NCBI RefSeq assembly: GCF_002224285.1
Contig: NZ_CP022436.1
Location: forward strand, 558,001-622,000
Direction: 5' to 3'
DNA: 64,000 nt
Source of the DNA: Arthrobacter sp. YN
Lineage (GTDB): Bacteria; Actinomycetota; Actinomycetes; Actinomycetales; Micrococcaceae
The position numbers were made by a program, and so were the translations under genes. Positions 26,092 to 34,699 of this stretch are shown here, piece by piece. Every line of letters begins with the position of its first letter. Position 1 is the stretch's first letter. The notes under the pieces are model-generated. The model had not been told where the DNA came from. It did not search any database and saw only the letters and a program-made list of their open reading frames with translations.

Positions 26092-27630
26092 ATGAAGTTA
26101 GGTCCCAAGGCGGCAGCAGCCGCCATCGTCCTCAGCGCATCCCTGGCGCTTACCGCATGTGGCGGCGGAGGTGCCGGCGCTGGAACTGGTTCGACTGCCG
26201 GCAGCAAGACCGTCACGGCCCTGACGTTGGGCACCCTGAGGGACCTCACCTCCTGGGATCCGGCACAGGCCCACGTGGGCCACGCGCTCCAGCCCTACCA
26301 AGCAGCCTACGATTCACTGATCCTCCGCGAACCGGACGGCAAGCTCAGCCCCATGCTGGCAACCGCCTGGAAGTACAACGAGACCAACACCAAGCTCACC
26401 GTGGACCTCCGCACGGACGTCACCTTCAGTGACGGTGCCAAGTTCGACGCCACGGCAGCCAAGGCCAACATGGACCACTTCAAGAAGGCCAATGGCCCGC
26501 AGATGGGTCAGCTTGCCTCCGTATCCGACATTGCCGTGGTGGACGCTGACACCATTGACATCAACCTCAGCGCACCGGAACCGGCCCTTGAGTACTTCCT
26601 CAGCCAGGCTGCGGGCCTGATGGGAAGCCCGGCCGCACTGGGAACCGACGCCATCAAGACCGTCCCGGTAGGCTCCGGCCCCTACGTGATGGACAAGGCC
26701 GCCTCCGTGAAGGATTCCCAGTCCGTGTTCACTGCCCGTGAAGGTTACTGGAATAAGGATCTCCAGAAGTTCAAGAAGCTGACGCTCAAGATCCTCCTGG
26801 ACCCCACCGCCCGCACCAACGCGCTGGTGTCCGGCCAGATTGACGCCACGCTGCTGGACCCCAAGAACGGGAAGCAGGCCGAGGGCGCCAAGATGAAGCT
26901 CCAAACCAACCAGGTTGACTGGTCCGGATTGCTGCTCCTTGATCGGGACGGCACCAAGAACCCGGCCCTGGCCAACCTCAAGGTCCGCCAGGCCATCAAC
27001 CACGCCTTTGACCGCAAGACCATCCTGGATCAAGTCATGCTGGGCCAGGGCACTCCCACCACGCAGCCGTTCGGCAAGGACAGCGGAGCCTGGACCGAGG
27101 AGCTGGAGAACTACTACAGCTACGATCCCGAGAAAGCCAAGCAGCTCCTGAAGGATTCCGGCTTTGAAGGCAAGGTCAGCTTCGAGGTTCCCACCCTTCC
27201 CGGCGCGGAAACCCTGATCTCCGTCCTCAAGCAGCAGCTCGCTGATGTGGGCATCACCCTGAACCCGGGCGCGGCCATCACCAACACCTTCACCTCGGAC
27301 GTTGCCGCCCAGAAGTACCCGGCACTCTTCTTCAACCTCTTCCAGGGGCAGCCGACAGTGGCAATCGACCAGATCGTCTCCACCAAAGCCCTCTATAACC
27401 CGTTCAAGACCACCACCCCTGAGCTTGAGGCCAAGATCGCGGCCGTGCGCACCGGTGGTACGGATGCCGGCAAGCTGGCCCAGGAAGTCAACAAATACGT
27501 GGTGGAACAGGCTTGGTTCGCTCCGCTGTTCCGCGTGAACCAGATGTACTACCACAACGACAAAGTGAACGTCACACCGCAGGTCCAGCAGGCCGTTCCG
27601 TCCATCTACAACTACTCGCCCGCCAAGTAG
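26092..27630 (+). CDS. Family-5 ABC substrate-binding lipoprotein (peptide/oligosaccharide class)
   Basis: Extracytoplasmic binding lipoprotein of 512 residues, SBP family 5 (DppA/OppA fold). The lipobox LTAC puts Cys at 23, followed by a Gly-rich linker. Family features are DPAQAHVGHALQPYQAAYDSL, FSDGAKFDATAAKANMDH and VRQAINHAFDRKTI. Family 5 proteins mainly carry peptides, but several actinobacterial and archaeal members carry oligosaccharides. Flanking glycoside and uronate genes favour a sugar ligand here. AGGAG lies upstream of ATG 26092. First gene of a coupled transporter operon. Confidence 0.9.
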   Translation: MKLGPKAAAAAIVLSASLALTACGGGGAGAGTGSTAGSKTVTALTLGTLRDLTSWDPAQAHVGHALQPYQAAYDSLILREPDGKLSPMLATAWKYNETNTKLTVDLRTDVTFSDGAKFDATAAKANMDHFKKANGPQMGQLASVSDIAVVDADTIDINLSAPEPALEYFLSQAAGLMGSPAALGTDAIKTVPVGSGPYVMDKAASVKDSQSVFTAREGYWNKDLQKFKKLTLKILLDPTARTNALVSGQIDATLLDPKNGKQAEGAKMKLQTNQVDWSGLLLLDRDGTKNPALANLKVRQAINHAFDRKTILDQVMLGQGTPTTQPFGKDSGAWTEELENYYSYDPEKAKQLLKDSGFEGKVSFEVPTLPGAETLISVLKQQLADVGITLNPGAAITNTFTSDVAAQKYPALFFNLFQGQPTVAIDQIVSTKALYNPFKTTTPELEAKIAAVRTGGTDAGKLAQEVNKYVVEQAWFAPLFRVNQMYYHNDKVNVTPQVQQAVPSIYNYSPAK

Positions 27631-27636
27631 GACCCC

Positions 27637-28578
27637 ATGATCAAGTTCATTGCGAAAAGACTGGGCAGCGGTCTGGTGGTGTTGTTCGTCGTCTCGGTCC
27701 TCACCTTCACCCTGCTGTACACCTCCAGCGGAAGTATTGCCCAGAACATCCTGGGGGATCAGGCAACACCTGAACAGGTGGCCCTGAAGGAACAGGAACT
27801 GGGACTCGACCAACCGCTCTTTGTCCGCTACTTCGCCTGGTTGGGCGATGCCCTGACCGGCAACCTGGGAGCATCCTGGTTCACCTCGGAGCCGGTGGCC
27901 AGCTCCCTGGCCACCCGCATCCCGGTGACCATGACCATGGTCTTCACCGCAATGATCCTGATCGCCATCTGCGCAGCACTGATCGGTGTTGCCGCAGCCG
28001 TCAAGCGCGGCTGGGTGGACAGGGTGGTCCAGATTGGCGCGATCGTGGGGGACTCCATCCCCGGCTACGTGATCGGCGTGTTCCTGGTGACCATCCTGGC
28101 CATCCAGCTCGGCTTATTCCCCGCCACCAGCACCATCTCCCCGGAGGTGGGGCCAGAGGCCTGGGTCTACTCCATGACCCTTCCGGTCATTGCACTGCTG
28201 ATCAACGGCGTAACCGGCGGCGCGCAGCAGATCCGGTCCGCCGTGATCAAGCAGCTTGAGCGTGACTACGTCAGGACGCTGCGCAGCCGAGGCATCGGAG
28301 AGCGTGAAATCCTCTTCAAGCACGTGCTGCGCAGCGCCGCACCGGCAGGCCTCACCGTCTTGAGCCTGCAACTGATCGGCATGCTGGGCGGTGTGGTGAT
28401 CATCGAGCAGATCTTCGCCCTCCCGGGAATGGGTCCGCTGGCCGTCGCCGCTACCACCCAAACCGATCTTCCCGTCGTCATGGGAGTGGTGATGTACACC
28501 GTGGTGGTGGTCATCGTCGTGAACCTCCTGGTGGACATCCTCAATGGCTGGCTCAACCCGAAAGTACGTGTGTCATGA
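27637..28578 (+). CDS. ABC transporter permease (DppB-like)
   Basis: Membrane permease of 313 residues with six predicted spanning segments. The N-terminal helix is followed by the external region carrying QATPEQVALKEQELGLDQPL, typical of DppB. The ATPase-contact loop is IKQLERDYVRTLRSRGIGER. It starts six bases after the binding-protein stop with no hairpin between, unlike the two other sugar importers in the window. Its last four bases overlap the next gene (ATGA). Confidence 0.92.
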   Translation: MIKFIAKRLGSGLVVLFVVSVLTFTLLYTSSGSIAQNILGDQATPEQVALKEQELGLDQPLFVRYFAWLGDALTGNLGASWFTSEPVASSLATRIPVTMTMVFTAMILIAICAALIGVAAAVKRGWVDRVVQIGAIVGDSIPGYVIGVFLVTILAIQLGLFPATSTISPEVGPEAWVYSMTLPVIALLINGVTGGAQQIRSAVIKQLERDYVRTLRSRGIGEREILFKHVLRSAAPAGLTVLSLQLIGMLGGVVIIEQIFALPGMGPLAVAATTQTDLPVVMGVVMYTVVVVIVVNLLVDILNGWLNPKVRVS

Positions 28579-30461
28579 GCGATTCCGTAGATTCAGCAGC
28601 AGTATCGGCAGACTCCATGGGCCTCGCAGCGAAGCCCGAGGCCGGCCAGAGCGGCACGGTGGTCCGTTCCACCGTCCTGCGCCGACTCCTGAAGAACCCC
28701 ATGGGCATCGCCTCGCTGGTGATCCTGCTGACCATCGCTGCGCTGGCCATCCTCGCCCCGGTGATCGCGCCTTTCGAAGAGAACTTCGCCAACATTTCCA
28801 AGACCTTGGCCGCCCCGGACTCAGTCAACATCCTGGGCACTGACAGCGCAGGACGCGATACCTGGAGCCGCCTGCTCTTCGGCGCCCAGCTGACCTTGTT
28901 GTCCGCGTTGCTGTGTGCCGGCGTGGCCATTGCCATCGGACTCCCGGCAGGCCTGATCGCCGGCTACTATGCGGGCAAATTCGAAGCCGTCTCCAACTGG
29001 GTAGTCAGCATCCTCATGAGCCTGCCCGGCCTGATCGTCCTCCTCACCATCCGCGCAGCTTTCGGCCCGTCGGTATGGATCTCCATGATCGCGTTTGGTG
29101 TCCTGATCAGCCCGGCGTACTTCCGGCTGACCCGCACCGCCGTGCAGTCGGTCCGGAACGAACTCTACGTTGACGCCGCCCGGGTCTCCGGCTTGTCTGA
29201 CCTGAGCATCATCGCCCGCCACATCTTCTCCGTGGTCCGCGCACCGATCATCATCCAGACCGCGGCCATCGCAGGTGTTGCCATCGCCATCCAGTCCGGA
29301 CTCGAATTCCTGGGCCTGGGCGATCCCACTAAGGCAACGTGGGGGGTCATGCTCTCCGAAGGCTTCAAGAACGTCTACCTCACGCCCACCCTGCTGCTCT
29401 GGCCGGCACTGGCCATGGCACTCACCATCGGCGGACTGGTCCTCCTGGGCAACGCCATCCGCGACGCCCTGGAAGACGGCGAAAAAATCAAGCACCGCAA
29501 GAAGCGTGCCATTGCTTCAGCGGAACGCACGACGACGGACCCCGCCAAGGCGCGACAGTCACGGAAGTCTGTGGCCGCCGTCGACGTCGGAACCGAGCAC
29601 CACCTGGTCAAGGTGACCAACCTCGGCGTCGGCTATCCGCAGGCTGACGGTACCGTCAAAAAGGTCGTGGACGACGTCTCTTTCCACGTGGACCGCGGCG
29701 AAATCCTGGGCATCGTTGGCGAATCGGGTTCGGGCAAGTCCCAGACCGCGTTCTCCATCCTTGGCCTGCTGCCGGATAACGCACGGATTGTTGGCGGTTC
29801 CATCCAGTTCGATGGCAACTACACGGTTGCCCCTGGCGAGGACCTCGTCAACCAGGAACGGCTGTCCAAGCTGCGCGGCAAGCGGATCTCTTACATTCCG
29901 CAGGAACCCATGAGCAACCTGGACCCGGCCTTCACCATTGGCTACCAACTGGTCACACCCATGGTCCGTGTCCTGGGAATCTCCAAAGCAGAAGCCCGCC
30001 AGCGTGCACTCAAGCTGCTCACCGACGTCGGCATTGCCAACCCGGAGCGAACCTTCAACGCTTACCCGCACGAGGTTTCCGGTGGCATGGCCCAGCGCGT
30101 ACTCATCGCCGGCGCCATCAGCTGTGAACCGGACCTGGTGATCGCTGACGAACCCACCACGGCGCTGGATGTCACCGTCCAAGCGGACGTGCTGGACCTG
30201 CTGCGCGAGCTGCAGCAGCGCCTGAACATCGGCGTGATCCTGGTGACCCACAACTTCGGAGTTGTTGCCGATCTGTGCGACCGCGTGGCCGTGATGCAGA
30301 ACGGGCGGCTGGTGGAAGAAGGCACCGTCCGCGAGATCCTCCGGAACCCGAAAGAGCCGTACACGCAGACCCTGCTCGGGTCCATGCTCGAAGGAAAGAC
30401 CCCCATGACCATGCTGGTATCGAAGCCTGGATCAGCAGCGCAGAAGGAGCCTGTCGCATGA
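28575..30461 (+). CDS. Fused ABC permease (DppC-like) and ATP-binding protein (DppD-like)
   Basis: Single polypeptide of 628 residues. Residues ~35-300 are a DppC permease with an N-terminal helix, LGTDSAGRDTWSRLLFGAQ, and the contact loop VRNELYVDAARVSGLSD. A basic linker (KIKHRKKRAIAS) leads to an ABC ATPase from ~345, with GESGSGKSQT, signature VSGGMAQRV, Walker B VIADEPTTALD and a C-terminal oligopeptide-type tail RNPKEPYTQTLL. The signature has Met-Ala in place of the usual Gln, a variant seen in this family. Permease-ATPase fusions of this kind are known in actinobacteria. Coupled on both sides by ATGA overlaps. Confidence 0.92.
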   Translation: MSDSVDSAAVSADSMGLAAKPEAGQSGTVVRSTVLRRLLKNPMGIASLVILLTIAALAILAPVIAPFEENFANISKTLAAPDSVNILGTDSAGRDTWSRLLFGAQLTLLSALLCAGVAIAIGLPAGLIAGYYAGKFEAVSNWVVSILMSLPGLIVLLTIRAAFGPSVWISMIAFGVLISPAYFRLTRTAVQSVRNELYVDAARVSGLSDLSIIARHIFSVVRAPIIIQTAAIAGVAIAIQSGLEFLGLGDPTKATWGVMLSEGFKNVYLTPTLLLWPALAMALTIGGLVLLGNAIRDALEDGEKIKHRKKRAIASAERTTTDPAKARQSRKSVAAVDVGTEHHLVKVTNLGVGYPQADGTVKKVVDDVSFHVDRGEILGIVGESGSGKSQTAFSILGLLPDNARIVGGSIQFDGNYTVAPGEDLVNQERLSKLRGKRISYIPQEPMSNLDPAFTIGYQLVTPMVRVLGISKAEARQRALKLLTDVGIANPERTFNAYPHEVSGGMAQRVLIAGAISCEPDLVIADEPTTALDVTVQADVLDLLRELQQRLNIGVILVTHNFGVVADLCDRVAVMQNGRLVEEGTVREILRNPKEPYTQTLLGSMLEGKTPMTMLVSKPGSAAQKEPVA

Positions 30462-31333
30462 GTGCCACAGATAAGTCACCGCTCCTGTCGGTAGAAAACC
30501 TGGTGGTGGAGTACCCCAGCAAGCGGTTCCGGGCCAAGCCTTTCCGGGCGTTGACGGACATCAACATCACCATCGGCCAGGGCGAAACCCTTGGCTTGGT
30601 GGGGGAGTCCGGCTCAGGCAAGACCACCCTTGGCCGTGCCGTCCTGGGCCTGGCACCGGTTACCTCTGGAAAGGTGATCTTCGAAGGCAACGACATCAGC
30701 CACGCGTCCCGCAAGGAACGCCGCACGCTGAGCCGCGACCTCCAAGTGGTGTTCCAGGACCCCTACACCTCGCTGAATCCGGCGCTGGAAATCGGCGACA
30801 TCCTGGCCGAACCACTGGGGGTGCAAGGCATGGCACCTGCTGCAGCCAAGAAACGTGTCAAGGAATTGCTGGACCAAGTAGGCCTGCCAACCGACGCCAT
30901 TCACCGCCTTCCCCGCGAGTTCAGCGGCGGCCAGCGGCAGCGCGTTGCGATCGCCCGGGCTCTTGCCCTGTCCCCGAAGTTGATTGTCTGCGACGAACCC
31001 GTCAGCGCATTGGACCTGTCCACCCAAGCCCGCGTGCTGGATCTCTTCCTGCAGATCCAAAAGGACACCGGCGTTTCGTACCTGTTCGTTTCCCACGACC
31101 TCGACGTCGTCCGGCATATCAGCCACCGCGTCGCCGTCATGTACCACGGCGAAATCGTGGAGCAAGGCCCCGCCGAGGTGGTCACCCGCGATCCCGAACA
31201 CCCCTACACGCAGCGGCTTTTGCTCGCCTCGCCCGTGCCCGATCCGGACCGGCAGGAACAACGCCGGGCAGACCGGCACCGCTTGCTCGCCAACCAACAC
31301 AGCCAAATCGAACAGCAAGGTGCGGTGGCCTGA
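30458..31333 (+). CDS. ABC transporter ATP-binding protein (DppF-like)
   Basis: Second ATPase of the importer, 291 residues. Walker A is GESGSGKTT, the signature FSGGQRQRV, Walker B LIVCDEPVSALD, then FVSHDLDVV and the DppF tail DPEHPYTQRLLLASPVPDP. ATG 30458 has AGAAGGAG upstream and overlaps the fused gene's stop by four bases; the open frame upstream of this ATG is not used. It pairs with the ATPase domain of the fused protein as a heterodimer. Confidence 0.93.
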   Translation: MSATDKSPLLSVENLVVEYPSKRFRAKPFRALTDINITIGQGETLGLVGESGSGKTTLGRAVLGLAPVTSGKVIFEGNDISHASRKERRTLSRDLQVVFQDPYTSLNPALEIGDILAEPLGVQGMAPAAAKKRVKELLDQVGLPTDAIHRLPREFSGGQRQRVAIARALALSPKLIVCDEPVSALDLSTQARVLDLFLQIQKDTGVSYLFVSHDLDVVRHISHRVAVMYHGEIVEQGPAEVVTRDPEHPYTQRLLLASPVPDPDRQEQRRADRHRLLANQHSQIEQQGAVA

Positions 31334-31397
31334 ACAGCCCTGCACCCCCATCACACATCCCAGGGTCCGGAAGGGCCCGGAAACCCCGGAGGAAAAA

Positions 31398-32282
31398 GTG
31401 GCCACAATAGGCGTCCAAGCCATGATGCTGAAGGACAGTTTTGCCGACGTCGGAGCGTTCGAAACGCTCCGCAAGGTCAGCGCGATCGGCTATAACGCCG
31501 TCGAAATTTCCCAAATCCCCATGACTCCGGAGAACGTGGGTGAACTGGACCGCTCCCGCACGGAGCTCGGCATGGACATTGCAGCGCTTTCGGTCAATAT
31601 CGAAGGCCGCAAGGGCATGCCCGTGGAATCACTGGCGGACAACTTCGACAAGATTGTGGACGACGCCAAGCGCTTGGACTCTTCCTTGCTGCGCATCGGG
31701 ATGCTTCCGTTCGGGGCCATGAGGTCCTTGGACTCGGTGGTTGAATTCGCCAAGCAGGCCAACGGCTACGCTGAACGCCTCCAGGAGCACGGCATCAGCC
31801 TGTACTACCACAACCATCACATTGAGTTCGCGAAATTTGACGGCAAGTACATGCTGGACATCATCGCTGGGAACTCACCGGCCATGGGCATGGAAATCGA
31901 CGTCCACTGGGTCCAGCGCGGTGGCTTGGACCCTGTCCGCACCGTCGAAAAATACGCGGGCAAGACTGCCATGGTGCACCTCAAGGACTACAGGATCGGT
32001 CAACTGCCGGAATCGTCCTTCGGGCTCCTGGAGAAGGGCGATTTTCCCGGCTTCATGGCCGAGTTCCGCAACGTGGTGCAGTTCGCCGAAGTGGGAGAGG
32101 GCAACCTGGACTTCCCGTCCATCGTTCCTGCCGCCGTGGCCGCGGGTGCCAGGTACCTCTTGGTGGAGCAGGACGAGCTCTATGGGCGGACCGTATGGGA
32201 TGCGCTCCAGACCTCATACGACAACCTGGTGGCCATGGGCCACGCCGACCTTTTCCAGAATTCAACAAGTTTCAGTTCTTAG
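31398..32282 (+). CDS. Sugar phosphate isomerase/epimerase-family TIM-barrel protein (second)
   Basis: TIM-barrel enzyme of 294 residues with the xylose-isomerase-like pattern: IGYNAVEISQIPM, SLYYHNHHIEFAKFDGK, MGMEIDVHWVQRGG, MVHLKDYRIG and late LVEQDELYGRT, which supplies the metal ligands. GTG 31398 follows GGAGG by five bases. It precedes the second Gfo/Idh gene by 18 bases, repeating the isomerase-then-oxidoreductase pairing at 23.9-25.8 kb. Substrate unknown; keto-glycoside or inositol-like isomerisation is plausible. Confidence 0.87.
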   Translation: MATIGVQAMMLKDSFADVGAFETLRKVSAIGYNAVEISQIPMTPENVGELDRSRTELGMDIAALSVNIEGRKGMPVESLADNFDKIVDDAKRLDSSLLRIGMLPFGAMRSLDSVVEFAKQANGYAERLQEHGISLYYHNHHIEFAKFDGKYMLDIIAGNSPAMGMEIDVHWVQRGGLDPVRTVEKYAGKTAMVHLKDYRIGQLPESSFGLLEKGDFPGFMAEFRNVVQFAEVGEGNLDFPSIVPAAVAAGARYLLVEQDELYGRTVWDALQTSYDNLVAMGHADLFQNSTSFSS

Positions 32283-32300
32283 ACACGGGAGATTGCAGTC

Positions 32301-33467
32301 ATGAGCAAGAAAGTACGCCTCGGCATCATCGGCCTGGGCCAGCAGGGCGGCGCTTACGCCAGGTTCATCGCCGACGGCCTCGTGCCGAACATGGAGATCG
32401 CCGCCATCTGCGACATCGATCCCGCCAAGAAGGAGCTTGCCGCGTCCCAGTACCCGGATGTCCCGTTCTTCGAGGATTACATCGCGATGCTGGAGAGCGG
32501 TTCCGTGGACGCGATCGTCACCTGCGTGCCGCATTTCCTGCACCCGGAGATGGGCATCGAGACACTCAAGCGCAATATCCACGCGTTGGTGGAGAAGCCC
32601 GCCGGCGTCTACACCAAGCAGGTCAAGGAGCTTAACGAGTTCGCGGCCTCCAAGCCGGAGCTCTCCTTCGGCATCATGTTCAACCAGCGCAACAACCCGC
32701 TGTATAAGAAGCTCAAGGAAATCGTCGATAACGGCGAGATTGGCAGCATCCGGCGTACCAACTGGATCATCACCAACTGGTGGCGTCCCCAGGGCTACTA
32801 CAACTCCAGCGAATGGCGCGCCACCTGGGGCGGCGAAGGCGGCGGCGTCCTGGTCAACCAGGCACCGCACCAGCTGGACCTCTGGCAGTGGATCTGCGGC
32901 GTCCCCAAGTCCGTGTACTCGAAGGTGGCGTTCGGCTTCCGCCGCGATATCGCCGTCGAGGATGAGGTCACCGCGGTAGTGGATTACGGCAACGGCGCCA
33001 CTGGCGTTTTCGTGACGGCCACCCACGACATCGTGGGAACGGACCGGTTCGAAATCCTGGGCGACCAGGGCAAGATCGTGGTGGAGGGCAGCAAGGTTGC
33101 CACCGTCACCCGCTTGGTCAAACCGGAACGGGACATCAGCGATTCGATGGGCATGGACGATGTCCGCAAGCTCTTCATGGGCCAGCTGAACCGCGACGAG
33201 CTATACACCAGCGAGGTCATCGAATTCGAGTCCGTGTGGGGCGGCCAGCACGCAGGTGTCCTGGAGAACTTCGCTGCCAACATCCTGGACGGTACGCCTC
33301 TGCTGGCCCCGGGGTCCGATGGCATCAACGGTGTCCGCCTGGCCAACGCCATCCACCTCTCAGCCTGGACCGGCAAGGAAGTATCGCTGGACTTTGATGA
33401 GGACGAATTCCTGCACGAGTTGAACAAGCGCATCGCGGAAGAGGGCAAGTTCCCCGAGCGTTCCTGA
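32301..33467 (+). CDS. Gfo/Idh/MocA-family oxidoreductase (second copy)
   Basis: NAD(P)-dependent oxidoreductase of 388 residues. The cofactor start is LGIIGLGQQGGAYARF; HALVEKPAGVYTKQ carries the conserved Lys; GGVLVNQAPHQLDLWQWICG supplies the active-site His. The later YYNSSEWRATWGGEG segment is typical of a subgroup acting on glycosides. GGGAGA lies upstream of ATG 32301. An intrinsic terminator follows 15 bases after the stop, ending this transcript. Exact substrate unknown. Confidence 0.9.
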   Translation: MSKKVRLGIIGLGQQGGAYARFIADGLVPNMEIAAICDIDPAKKELAASQYPDVPFFEDYIAMLESGSVDAIVTCVPHFLHPEMGIETLKRNIHALVEKPAGVYTKQVKELNEFAASKPELSFGIMFNQRNNPLYKKLKEIVDNGEIGSIRRTNWIITNWWRPQGYYNSSEWRATWGGEGGGVLVNQAPHQLDLWQWICGVPKSVYSKVAFGFRRDIAVEDEVTAVVDYGNGATGVFVTATHDIVGTDRFEILGDQGKIVVEGSKVATVTRLVKPERDISDSMGMDDVRKLFMGQLNRDELYTSEVIEFESVWGGQHAGVLENFAANILDGTPLLAPGSDGINGVRLANAIHLSAWTGKEVSLDFDEDEFLHELNKRIAEEGKFPERS

Positions 33468-33481
33468 CAAAGCGCGAAACG

Positions 33482-33518
33482 GGCCGGTTGCTGATTTATT
33501 TGGCAACCGGCCTTTTTT
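33482..33518 (+). terminator. Intrinsic terminator containing an operator-like arm
   Basis: Arms GGCCGGTTGC (33482-33491) and GCAACCGGCC (33503-33512) with an 11-base loop and six T (33513-33518). The arms carry GCAACCGG/CCGGTTGC, the half-site of the local LacI operator, and the next lacI gene starts about 30 bases later, so the element may also serve in regulation. Confidence 0.85.
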
Positions 33519-33544
33519 GTTGCCATGCGGTCTACGATGGAGCG

Positions 33545-34591
33545 GTGACTGACGTGACGAGCACTGGAACAGCAACCACCCCCACCAAACGAGGCCGGGG
33601 GGATAAGTCGTCTGCCACGATTTACGACATCGCGAAGCTGGCGGGCGTGAATCCCTCCACTGTGTCCCGCGCGCTGAGCAAGCCCGGCCGCGTTAGCGCC
33701 AAGACGCAGAAGATCATTGAGGATGCGGCTGCGGAGCTGAACTATCAGGTCAACCCCTTCGCGCGGGCCTTGCCCACCGGCCGCACCCAGACCATCGGCT
33801 TGATCGTTGCGGACATCACCAACCCCACGTTCTTCGACATCATCCGCGGCGCCGAAACCACCGGCTCAGCCCGCGATTACACTCTGGTTTTGGCGGAATC
33901 CGCGGAGTCGCCGGAGACGGAAGTCACCGCCGCCCGGCGCCTGCTGAGCACCGTGGACGGACTCATCCTGGCCAGCCCCCGCATGGACGATGACCACATC
34001 CGCGCCCTGGCCGCTGACAAACCCGTGGCCGTCATCAACCGCGAGATCCAAGGCGTGCCGTGCGTTGTTCCCGACGTCAACAAGGGCATCAGCGAAGCCG
34101 TGCGCAGCCTGGCCGCCAATGGCCACGAAAAGCTCGCTTACGTCGCCGGCCCCCAGCAGTCCTGGATGACGGCCCGCCGTTGGGAAGGCGTCAAAGCCGC
34201 CGCCGAATGGTCCAAGCTCAGCGCGGTGCGCCTCGAGTCGTCCAAACCAACGGTCGACGGCGGCCGGCAGGTTGCGCGCGACGTCCTGGAGAGCGGGGCG
34301 ACGGCGGTGATCACCTACAACGACCTCCTGGCCATTGGCTTGATGCAGGAACTGCAGGCCGGCGGCATGCGCGTCCCGGACCAGATCAGCATTGTTGGCT
34401 TTGACGACATCTTCGGCGCCGATTTCACTACTCCCGCATTGACCACAGTGCGCTCGCCGTTGGGGGAGTGCGGCACCCGTGCCGTGACCATCCTGCTGGA
34501 CATGCTCCAAGGCCAGGAGGCCCCGGGCGAAGCTGTCCGGGTGGAGACGGAACTCGTGGTGCGCGGCTCCAGTGGGCGGCTGTTGGTTTAG
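33545..34591 (+). CDS. LacI-family repressor, right member of the paralogous pair
   Basis: Repressor of about 348 residues. The helix-turn-helix is ATIYDIAKLAGVNPSTVSRA and the effector core has IGLIVADITNPTFFDIIRG and IVGFDDIFGADFTTPALTT. It is strikingly similar to the LacI at 22.7 kb. GTG 33545 lies two bases from a GGAG and GTG 33554 lies 11 bases from it; either may be used. It sits between the transporter/oxidoreductase half and the glucuronate half of the locus. The operator family CAAYCGGTTG occurs in front of both halves. Confidence 0.87.
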   Translation: MTDVTSTGTATTPTKRGRGDKSSATIYDIAKLAGVNPSTVSRALSKPGRVSAKTQKIIEDAAAELNYQVNPFARALPTGRTQTIGLIVADITNPTFFDIIRGAETTGSARDYTLVLAESAESPETEVTAARRLLSTVDGLILASPRMDDDHIRALAADKPVAVINREIQGVPCVVPDVNKGISEAVRSLAANGHEKLAYVAGPQQSWMTARRWEGVKAAAEWSKLSAVRLESSKPTVDGGRQVARDVLESGATAVITYNDLLAIGLMQELQAGGMRVPDQISIVGFDDIFGADFTTPALTTVRSPLGECGTRAVTILLDMLQGQEAPGEAVRVETELVVRGSSGRLLV

Positions 34592-34652
34592 CCCCACCTG
34601 AGGAGCGCCATTGGCCGTGATGGACGGCCACTCAGCAACTAGTTGGCAATTT

Positions 34653-34699
34653 TTGGCAACCGGTTGACAAAAGTTGGACCGGACCGCCAAGATTGACCT
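34653..34699 (+). promoter_or_regulatory. Operator and promoter of the glucuronate operon, possibly leaderless
   Basis: Operator TTGGCAACCGGTTGACAA (34653-34670) with perfect core CAACCGGTTG. TTGACA (34664-34669) is a consensus -35; 18 bases later CAAGAT (34688-34693) can be the -10. The start would then fall at or next to the A of the uxaC ATG at 34700. An extra half-site TTGGCAA lies at 34643-34649. Confidence 0.65.

Noticed and set aside
26314-27813. Open frame of about 500 codons antisense to the family-5 binding protein
   Set aside because: It is a mirror of the codon bias of the real gene and has no recognisable domain or ribosome site.
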